Positions 30,032 through 35,324 of a stretch of 35,324 nt of DNA are shown here, piece after piece. The stretch covers positions 1 through 35,324 of the forward strand of contig NZ_VSST01000041.1 in NCBI RefSeq assembly GCF_019402665.1, given 5' to 3'. Position 1 is the stretch's first letter; each line of letters opens with the position of its first letter. The notes beneath the pieces are model-generated. The model was given only the letters and a program-made list of their open reading frames with translations. It was not told where the DNA came from and searched no databases. This stretch comes from Bradyrhizobium canariense (GTDB lineage: Bacteria; Pseudomonadota; Alphaproteobacteria; Rhizobiales; Xanthobacteraceae). The translations under genes and the position numbers were made by a program.

Positions 30032-30052
30032 TGATCGGCGGCTCCCCGATCA
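30032..30052 (+). terminator. Hairpin abutting the ribosome site of the lone receiver gene
   Basis: TGATCGG (30032-30038) and CCGATCA (30046-30052) form perfect 7-bp arms around CGGCTCC. The GGAG ribosome site begins at the very next base (30053), and the TTG start is at 30065. The stem could end the kinase-FixJ message, or could affect ribosome access to the receiver gene. No U tract follows, which favours a translational role or mere attenuation. Confidence 0.45.
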
Positions 30053-30064
30053 GGAGCGATCATC

Positions 30065-30451
30065 TTGTCAATCCCCTTGGCCATTTCCGTCATTGACGAT
30101 GATCGATCAGTCCGCCTTGCGACCAATAATCTGCTGACGTCGCGGGGATACATGGTCAACATCTTTCGCTCCGCTGACGAATTTCTTCAATCGGCCGAAC
30201 TGAAGACGACGTCCTGCGTGATCGCGGATGTGCAGATGTCGTTGATGGGCGGCCTTGAGCTCTTGACGCACATGCGCAGCCTTGGCCACCACACGCCCTT
30301 CATCTTCATGACGGCTTTTCCCGACGATGCCGTGCGCGACCGCGCGCTGAAAGCGGGCGCTATCTGCTTTCTCGCGAAGCCGTTCTCCACGCCCGCTCTG
30401 CTTGAATGTCTGCGGATGGCCCTGCCCGGCCCCGATCAAACCGAGACGTGA
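30065..30451 (+). CDS. Single-domain response regulator (receiver only)
   Basis: 128 residues with a TTG start at 30065 supported by GGAG 9 bases upstream (AGGAGCGATCATC). The product is one CheY-like receiver: acidic pair in ISVIDDDRSVR, Asp55 in CVIADVQMSLMGG, Thr in FIFMTAF and Lys105 in CFLAKPF. It has no output domain, so it works by phosphotransfer, as a phosphate sink, or by contact with a partner. The receiver is most like the FixJ type of the neighbouring regulator, from which it could have been duplicated. It is 85 bp after that gene and convergent with the solute-binding gene. Confidence 0.9.
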   Translation: MSIPLAISVIDDDRSVRLATNNLLTSRGYMVNIFRSADEFLQSAELKTTSCVIADVQMSLMGGLELLTHMRSLGHHTPFIFMTAFPDDAVRDRALKAGAICFLAKPFSTPALLECLRMALPGPDQTET

Positions 30452-30483
30452 TACGCCGGCCCCGAGCCCTGGCGACACGGCGC

Positions 30484-31452
30484 TCACTCCACCTTGATGT
30501 TCGCCGCCTTGATGATCGGCCACCACTTCGCGATCTCCGCCTTCTGGCGCGCGCCGAGGGCTTCGGGCGTGAGCTGATCCTGCGGTGTCATCTCCAGCCC
30601 TTGGCTTTCGAGCTGCTTCTTCACACCGGGATCGTTCAGCGCTTCCACGGCTGCGGCATTGAGTTTGGCGACGATCGCCTTCGGCGTGCCCTTCGGCACC
30701 CACATGCCGGACCAGAGCGTCATGTTGAAGCCCTTCAGGCCCGCCTCCTCCGCCGTCGGGACGTCGGGCGCCGAGGACAGGCGCTTGTCGTCGGTGACGG
30801 CATAGGCGCGGATGGTGCCGGCGCGGACCTGGTTGATGGAGTTCGAGGTCTGGTCGACGATGACGTCGATCTGGCCAGCGATGAGATCGTTCAGGGCGGG
30901 CGCGGTGCCGCGATACGGCACGTATTGCAGCTTGATGCCGCTGACGCTCTCGAAATAGACCCCGGCGATGTGGCTGCCCGAGCCCGCGCCGGCGGTGCCG
31001 GCGGTCGGCGGCGAAGGCCGCGACTTCAGCCAGTCCAGCAGCTCCTTCAGCGAGGTCGCGGGCACCGCGTTCTTGCTGACGACGATCATCGGATTGCTCG
31101 GCAGCAGCACCACCGGCTCGAGGTCCGCGACCAGGTCGTAATTGAGCTTGTAGACGGCGCCGTTGGCAACGTGGGTGCCGAGATGGCCGAACGAGATCGT
31201 GTAGCCGTCGGGGGCCGAATGCACGGCACGGCCGACGCCGATCGAACCGCCCGCGCCAGTGACGTTCTCGATCACCAGCGGCTGGCCGAGCGCCGTCCGC
31301 ATCCGCTCGGCAAGCACTCGTGCCATCGCATCTGACGGACCGCCGGCGGCGAAGGGCACGATGATGGTGATAGGACGGGAAGGATAATCGTCGGCGCGCG
31401 CGACCCCTGCAAGAGCGAGAATAGCAATCAGCGCAGCCCAGGCGGCCTTCAT
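30484..31452 (-). CDS. TctC/Bug-family periplasmic solute-binding protein
   Basis: 322 residues with a signal peptide (MKAAWAALIAILALAGVARA, cleaved before DDYPSRP). The Bug family opening YPSRPITIIVPFAAGGPSD, the central GTAGAGSGSHIAG and DVIVDQTSNSINQ ligand loops, and the FNMTLWSGMWVPKGTP segment are all seen. Such proteins bind carboxylates or amides in the periplasm and usually pass them to a TctAB transporter; none is present here, so this is an orphan binding protein, very common in Bradyrhizobium and Bordetella. The start has a GGGGAGAA ribosome site. It lies 87 bp after the threonine synthase-like gene, with a hairpin between. Confidence 0.92.
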   Translation of the reverse strand: MKAAWAALIAILALAGVARADDYPSRPITIIVPFAAGGPSDAMARVLAERMRTALGQPLVIENVTGAGGSIGVGRAVHSAPDGYTISFGHLGTHVANGAVYKLNYDLVADLEPVVLLPSNPMIVVSKNAVPATSLKELLDWLKSRPSPPTAGTAGAGSGSHIAGVYFESVSGIKLQYVPYRGTAPALNDLIAGQIDVIVDQTSNSINQVRAGTIRAYAVTDDKRLSSAPDVPTAEEAGLKGFNMTLWSGMWVPKGTPKAIVAKLNAAAVEALNDPGVKKQLESQGLEMTPQDQLTPEALGARQKAEIAKWWPIIKAANIKVE

Positions 31453-31487
31453 TGTGTTCTCCCCAGCAATGTCATTGTTGTTTTTGT

Positions 31488-31509
31488 CTCTTCCCGCGTA
31501 CGGGAAGAG
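31488..31509. repeat. Perfect 9-bp-arm hairpin between thrC-like and Bug genes
   Basis: CTCTTCCCG (31488-31496) and CGGGAAGAG (31501-31509) enclose CGTA. On the minus strand it follows the threonine synthase-like gene by about 30 bases but is followed by A-rich, not U-rich sequence, so it is no standard terminator. Short CTTCCCG...CGGGAAG palindromes recur in Bradyrhizobium intergenic DNA, from memory. Confidence 0.6.
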
Positions 31510-31539
31510 GGATCGTTCGTGAAGGGACGAAATGCCGCG

Positions 31540-32781
31540 CTAGAACTGCGAATAGTCGATCGGCTTGTGGCGATCGAGCGTGCGGGTGACCGGCGGCAGC
31601 GGGTATTTCAGGCCGGTGGCGCAGTTGAACAGCATCACGCGGTCACCCTTCGAGACGCGGCCGTCGGCGAGGCTGTCCTTGTAGGCGGCGTAGGTCGCAG
31701 CACCTTCAGGGCAGAGCAACAGCCCCTCCTCGCGCGCGACCTCGTTCAGCGCGGCAGAGATCTTGTCGTCGTCGACTGCAATGGCAAAGCCCTTGCTCTC
31801 GCGCACCGCGCGCAAAATGAGAAAGTCGCCGATCGCCTGCGGCACGCGAATGCCTGACGCGATGGTGTGGGCGTCCTCCCAGCGTGTGGCATGCTCGGTG
31901 CCCGCTTCGTACGCGCGCACCATCGGCGCGCAGCCGGAGGCCTGCACCGCGACCATGCGCGGGCGCTTGCTGCCGATGAAGCCGATCTTCTCGAGCTCGT
32001 CGAAGGCCTTCCACATGCCGATCAGGCCGGTGCCGCCGCCGGTGGGATAGAAGATCACGTCGGGCACGTCCCAGCCGAGCTGCTCGGCCAGTTCGAGCCC
32101 CATCGTCTTCTTGCCTTCGATCCGGTACGGCTCCTTCAAGGTCGAGGTGTCGAACCAGCCAACTTTCGCCTTGCCCTCGCCGACGATCTTGCCGCAATCG
32201 TCGATATAGCCGTTGACGCGGTAGACGGTCGCGCCCTGAAGCTCGATCTCGCTGACGTTCACCTCAGGCGTATCGGCCGGGCAGAAGATCGTGGTCTTGA
32301 TGCCACAGGAGGTCGCATAAGCCGCGAGCGCCGCGCCGGCATTGCCGTTGGTCGGCATCGCCATGTGCTTGATGCCGAGCGCCTTGCCCATCGACACCGC
32401 CATCACGAGGCCGCGCGCCTTGAACGAGCCGGTCGGCAGCCGCCCCTCGTCCTTGACGATGATCTCGCCGCCGCCGAGCTTCTTGCCGAGTTTGGGCAAC
32501 CGGATCAGCGGCGTGGTGACTTCGCCGAGCGAGACGATGTCCTGGCATTTGCGCACGGGCAGCAGCTCGCGGTAGCGCCACATGTCGGCGGGGCGCTGCG
32601 CCAACGCGTCCTTGGTCAGCGCCTTCTTCACACCGGCGAGGTCGTAGCGCACCAGCAGCGGCTTGCCGGCCTTGGAGAGGTTGTGGACCTGATCGGCAGC
32701 ATAATGATCGCCTTCCATCGCGCATTCGAGATGGGTGACGAAGGTCGGGCGTTCGATGGTGAGATTGTCGTTGTCTTGCAT
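31540..32781 (-). CDS. Threonine synthase-like PLP enzyme
   Basis: Fold-type II PLP enzyme; threonine synthase turns O-phospho-homoserine into threonine. The 413-residue product has the N-terminal HLECAMEGDHYAADQVHNLS and PLLVRYDL typical of the plant/archaeal-like ThrC group, the PLP Lys121 in GRLPTGSFKARGL, the phosphate-binding PTGGGTGLIGMW, and NGNAGAALAAYA. It is not next to hom or thrB, and alphaproteobacteria often have a separate ThrC of another type for biosynthesis, so this may be a paralogue with another substrate. The start is 38 bp from the 80-bp palindrome that separates it from lpdA. The Bug gene follows. Confidence 0.88.
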   Translation of the reverse strand: MQDNDNLTIERPTFVTHLECAMEGDHYAADQVHNLSKAGKPLLVRYDLAGVKKALTKDALAQRPADMWRYRELLPVRKCQDIVSLGEVTTPLIRLPKLGKKLGGGEIIVKDEGRLPTGSFKARGLVMAVSMGKALGIKHMAMPTNGNAGAALAAYATSCGIKTTIFCPADTPEVNVSEIELQGATVYRVNGYIDDCGKIVGEGKAKVGWFDTSTLKEPYRIEGKKTMGLELAEQLGWDVPDVIFYPTGGGTGLIGMWKAFDELEKIGFIGSKRPRMVAVQASGCAPMVRAYEAGTEHATRWEDAHTIASGIRVPQAIGDFLILRAVRESKGFAIAVDDDKISAALNEVAREEGLLLCPEGAATYAAYKDSLADGRVSKGDRVMLFNCATGLKYPLPPVTRTLDRHKPIDYSQF

Positions 32782-32818
32782 GGGGTGATTTCCTTCTTGT
32801 TTTGCAGGCCCTACTGCT

Positions 32819-32898
32819 CGTCATTGCGAGCGTAGCGAAGCAATCCAGACTGCCGCTGCGGAAAGATTCTGGATTGCTTCGCTGCGCTCGCAATGACG
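32819..32898. repeat. 80-bp palindromic repeat, copy 2
   Basis: Same ends and length as the copy at 17483-17562, with seven differences, six of them in the central loop. The inverted arms are thus kept while the loop drifts. It lies between the lpdA stop and the threonine synthase-like start, where its stem could also end the lpdA message. Confidence 0.9.
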
Positions 32899-32911
32899 GC
32901 GGCAGTGGTCG

Positions 32912-34330
32912 TCAAAGATTCAGCACCCGTCCATACGCATCCAGCACGGCTTCCTTCATCATCTCCGACAGCGTCGGATGCGGGAACACGGTGTGCATCA
33001 GCTCTTCTTCCGTGGTCTCCAGGTTCATGGCGACGACGTAGCCCTGGATCAACTCGGTGACCTCCGCGCCGACCATATGGGCGCCGAGCAGCTGACCGGT
33101 CTTCTTGTCGAAGATGACCTTGACCATGCCCTGGTCCTCGCCGAGCGCGATCGCCTTGCCGTTGCCGACAAAGGGAAAGCGGCCGACGCGGATCTCGCGG
33201 CCGTTCTCCTTGGCCTTGGCTTCGGTGAGGCCGACCGAGGCGACCTGCGGGTTGCAATAGGTGCAGCCGGGGATCATCAGCTTGTCCATCGGATGCGGAT
33301 GCAGGCCCTTGATGGCCTCGACGCAGATCACGCCCTCATGCTCGGCCTTGTGGGCCAGCATCGGGGGACCCGCGACGTCACCGATGGCATAGATGCCGGG
33401 AACGTTGGTCTTGCCGTAGCCGTCGATCACGATGCAGCCGCGCTCGGTTTTGACGCCGAGCTTTTCGAGGCCGAGATACTCGATATTGCCGACCACGCCG
33501 ACGGCAGAGATCACGCGCTCGAACTCGGCGGTCTGCTTCGCCTTGCCGTCGTCGAGCGTCGCGACCACGCTGTCGCTCTTCTTTTCGAGCTTCGTCACAC
33601 CCGTGTTGGTGAGGATCTTGATGCCCTGCTTCTCGAGGCGTTTGCGGGCAAGTCCGGCAATCTCCGCGTCCTCGACCGGCAGGATCTGCGGCAGCACCTC
33701 GACCACCGTGACATCCGACCCCATCGTCTTGAAGAACGATGCGAACTCGATCCCGATCGCACCCGAGCCCATCACCAGCAGCGATTTCGGCATCCGCTCC
33801 GGCACCATCGCTTCAAAGTAGGTCCAGATCAGCTTCTTGTCGGGCTCGAGTCCCGGCAGCACCCGCGGCCGCGCTCCGGTCGCGACGATGATGTGCTTGG
33901 CCTGATAAGCCCCCTCGCCGAGCGCGCCCTTGGGCCCCTCGACGTCGGACTTCTTCACCGTGACCTTGCCGGGCGCGTCGATCGAGGCCGCGCCCCAGAT
34001 CACGCTCACCTTGTTCTTCTTCATGAGGAAGCCGACGCCGTCGTTCAGCCGCTTCGAGACGCCGCGCGAGCGCTGCACCACGGCCTTCGGATCGAACGAG
34101 ACGTTATCGGCCGACAGGCCGTAATCCTTGGCGTGCTGCATGTAGTGGTAGATCTCGGCGGAGCGCAGCAGCGCTTTGGTCGGGATGCAGCCCCAGTTCA
34201 GGCAGATGCCGCCGAGATAGGATTTCTCGACAATCGCGACCTTGAAGCCGAGCTGGGCGGCCCGGATCGCGGTGACATAGCCGCCGGGACCGGAGCCGAT
34301 GATGATGATGTCGAAGGATGTATCGGCCAT
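32912..34330 (-). CDS. lpdA: Dihydrolipoyl dehydrogenase (E3)
   Basis: Flavoenzyme that re-oxidises the dihydrolipoyl arm of E2 in 2-oxoacid dehydrogenase complexes and makes NADH. The 472-residue product has the FAD-binding IIIGSGPGGYVTAIRAAQLG, the redox disulfide Cys43/Cys48 (GGICLNWGCIPTKALL), a second dinucleotide fold (VMGSGAIGIEFASFF), the second FAD motif (YAIGDVAGPPMLAHKAEHEG) and the active-site His451-Glu456 pair (HPTLSEMMKE) contributed across the dimer. Placement after the E2 gene (with one small membrane-protein gene between) marks it as the E3 of pyruvate dehydrogenase. Confidence 0.97.
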   Translation of the reverse strand: MADTSFDIIIIGSGPGGYVTAIRAAQLGFKVAIVEKSYLGGICLNWGCIPTKALLRSAEIYHYMQHAKDYGLSADNVSFDPKAVVQRSRGVSKRLNDGVGFLMKKNKVSVIWGAASIDAPGKVTVKKSDVEGPKGALGEGAYQAKHIIVATGARPRVLPGLEPDKKLIWTYFEAMVPERMPKSLLVMGSGAIGIEFASFFKTMGSDVTVVEVLPQILPVEDAEIAGLARKRLEKQGIKILTNTGVTKLEKKSDSVVATLDDGKAKQTAEFERVISAVGVVGNIEYLGLEKLGVKTERGCIVIDGYGKTNVPGIYAIGDVAGPPMLAHKAEHEGVICVEAIKGLHPHPMDKLMIPGCTYCNPQVASVGLTEAKAKENGREIRVGRFPFVGNGKAIALGEDQGMVKVIFDKKTGQLLGAHMVGAEVTELIQGYVVAMNLETTEEELMHTVFPHPTLSEMMKEAVLDAYGRVLNL

Positions 34331-34347
34331 GGCGGCTCCCGTTCAAC

Positions 34348-34575
34348 TCAAGAGGTGCCGCGGGCGCGGCGCCTGGAAATCAAAACCCTGACCAGCCATT
34401 CGAGCAGGATCGCGCCGGCCATGATAGCCAACGCGATCATAATGACCGCCTGGCCGATGCTCCGTGCCAGCTGCTCGCCGGCAAAGAACGCGGAATGCAG
34501 AATATCGAGCCCGACCGGGTTGAGTGCAACCACAGCCGAGAGCAACAAGGAGATCCAGGGCCAACGCGTTCGCAT
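34348..34575 (-). CDS. Small membrane protein between E2 and lpdA genes
   Basis: 75 residues from the ATG 34573-34575, preceded by a GGAGG / GGGGTGA stretch. Two hydrophobic helices are seen (WISLLLSAVVALNPVGLDIL and AVIMIALAIMAGAILLEWLV) and a basic tail (RVLISRRRARGTS), so the C-terminus should be cytoplasmic. It lies 20 bp after the E2 stop and 17 bp before the lpdA start, clearly inside the operon. It has no similarity I can name. Because pyruvate dehydrogenase is soluble, a membrane protein here is unusual. Confidence 0.72.
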   Translation of the reverse strand: MRTRWPWISLLLSAVVALNPVGLDILHSAFFAGEQLARSIGQAVIMIALAIMAGAILLEWLVRVLISRRRARGTS

Positions 34576-34595
34576 TCACCCCGCGCCTCCCCGGG

Positions 34596-35324
34596 CTACA
34601 CCATCATCATGACGGGGTTTTCGATCAGCTGCTTGAAGGCACCGATCAGCTCGGCACCGAGCGCGCCGTCAATGGCGCGGTGATCGCACGACAATGTCAC
34701 GCTCATCATGTTCGCGATCTCGATCTTGCCGCCGCGGACCACAGGCCGCTCCTCGCTGGTGCCGACTGCGAGGATGGTGGCATGCGGCGGATTGATCACG
34801 GCGGTGAAGTGGCTGATGCCGAACATGCCGAGGTTCGAGACGGCCGTCGTGCCGCCCTGGTATTCTTCGGGCTTCAGCTTGCGCGAGCGGGCGCGGGTCG
34901 CAAAATCTTTCATCTCGTTGGAGATGGTCGACAGCGTCTTGGTCTCGGCCTTGCGGATGATCGGCGTGATCAGGCCGCCGGGCATCGCCACCGCGACGCC
35001 GACATCGGAATGATGGTGCTTGACCATGCCGCTTTCGGTCCAGCTCACATTGCAATTCGGGATCTTCTGCAGCGCCACCGCCATCGCCTTGATGACGAAG
35101 TCGTTGACCGAGATCTTGTAGAGCGGCTTCTTCTCCTTGTCCTTGGGAGCAGCCGCATTGATCTCCTCGCGCGCGGCGAGCAGCTTGCCGATGTCGCAGT
35201 CGATGGTGAGGTAGAAGTGCGGGACGTTCTGGATCGACGCGGTCAGGCGCTGCGCAATCGTGCGGCGCATGCCGTCATGCGGCACGACGTCGTAGGAGCC
35301 GGGTTCGAACAGCGACAGGATCTG
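34596..35324 (-). CDS. pdhC: Pyruvate dehydrogenase E2 (acetyltransferase), partial
   Basis: The C-terminal 242 residues of dihydrolipoamide acetyltransferase, the E2 core that moves acetyl groups to CoA. The frame is open to the right edge, so the lipoyl and subunit-binding domains lie outside. Seen are the start of the catalytic domain (YDVVPHDGMRRTIAQRLTAS), FYLTIDCDIGKLLA, the KISVNDFVIKAMAVAL segment, GTTAVSNLGMFG and the active-site LSCDHRAIDGALGAE with catalytic His and Asp. The sequence ends in FKQLIENPVMMMV. The lpdA neighbour and the E2p-like C-terminus favour pyruvate over 2-oxoglutarate dehydrogenase. Confidence 0.95.
   Translation of the reverse strand, partial: QILSLFEPGSYDVVPHDGMRRTIAQRLTASIQNVPHFYLTIDCDIGKLLAAREEINAAAPKDKEKKPLYKISVNDFVIKAMAVALQKIPNCNVSWTESGMVKHHHSDVGVAVAMPGGLITPIIRKAETKTLSTISNEMKDFATRARSRKLKPEEYQGGTTAVSNLGMFGISHFTAVINPPHATILAVGTSEERPVVRGGKIEIANMMSVTLSCDHRAIDGALGAELIGAFKQLIENPVMMMV

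Noticed and set aside
1..35324. CRISPR arrays, tRNA, rRNA, transposase or integrase genes, phage genes
   Set aside because: Read for on both strands; no spaced direct-repeat array, no cloverleaf with CCA-type end and no recombinase motif was seen.

Overview
The window looks like a chromosomal segment of a Bradyrhizobium-type alphaproteobacterium (Rhizobiales). The grounds are high GC with strong third-position bias, the gene order dgt-argS-SPOR-nagZ-scpA-scpB-tatABC-serS, abundant FixL/FixJ-style signalling genes, and intergenic palindromic repeats that I recall as typical of Bradyrhizobium. The organism call is inference; no rRNA or other marker lies in the window.

Region 1 (1-10740, all minus strand) is housekeeping. 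Transcription runs from dgt (dNTP triphosphohydrolase) through argS, a membrane-anchored SPOR-domain protein, nagZ (peptidoglycan recycling), scpA and scpB (chromosome condensation), tatA-tatB-tatC (twin-arginine export) and serS, which is cut by the left edge. Short gaps and ATGA overlaps suggest one or two operons, with hairpins between scpB and tatA and between tatC and serS.

Region 2 (10741-17021) holds erpA (Fe-S insertion), a membrane-bound hybrid histidine kinase, xth (exonuclease III), a periplasmic Sel1-repeat protein and ilvD. The Sel1 gene overlaps the end of ilvD.

Region 3 (17022-18333) is a 1.3-kb gene-free stretch. It holds a 13-bp tandem duplication in the ilvD leader, a possible structured RNA, an 80-bp palindrome and a long dispersed repeat.

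Region 4 (18334-22996) is accessory. A MerR-type metal sensor faces a MerT-like membrane protein across a textbook 19-bp-spacer MerR promoter, followed by a 71-residue membrane protein. Next come a multi-pass membrane protein, a small zinc-ribbon protein, a Cys-rich lipoprotein, a 58-residue protein and a HAMP-linked class III adenylate/guanylate cyclase.

Region 5 (22997-30451) has a soluble lytic transglycosylase, three tandem Cys4 mini-proteins with nearly identical metal-ligand spacing, and a two-component cluster: a four-PAS histidine kinase, a FixJ-type regulator and a single-domain receiver with a TTG start.

Region 6 (30484-35324, minus strand) returns to metabolism: the end of the pyruvate dehydrogenase E2 gene (cut by the right edge), a small membrane protein, lpdA, a second copy of the 80-bp palindrome, a threonine synthase-like enzyme and a TctC/Bug solute-binding protein.

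The best candidates for something little described are the three-gene Cys4 cluster beside the PAS kinase and the MerR/MerT-like module. Neither can be called a new system from sequence alone.
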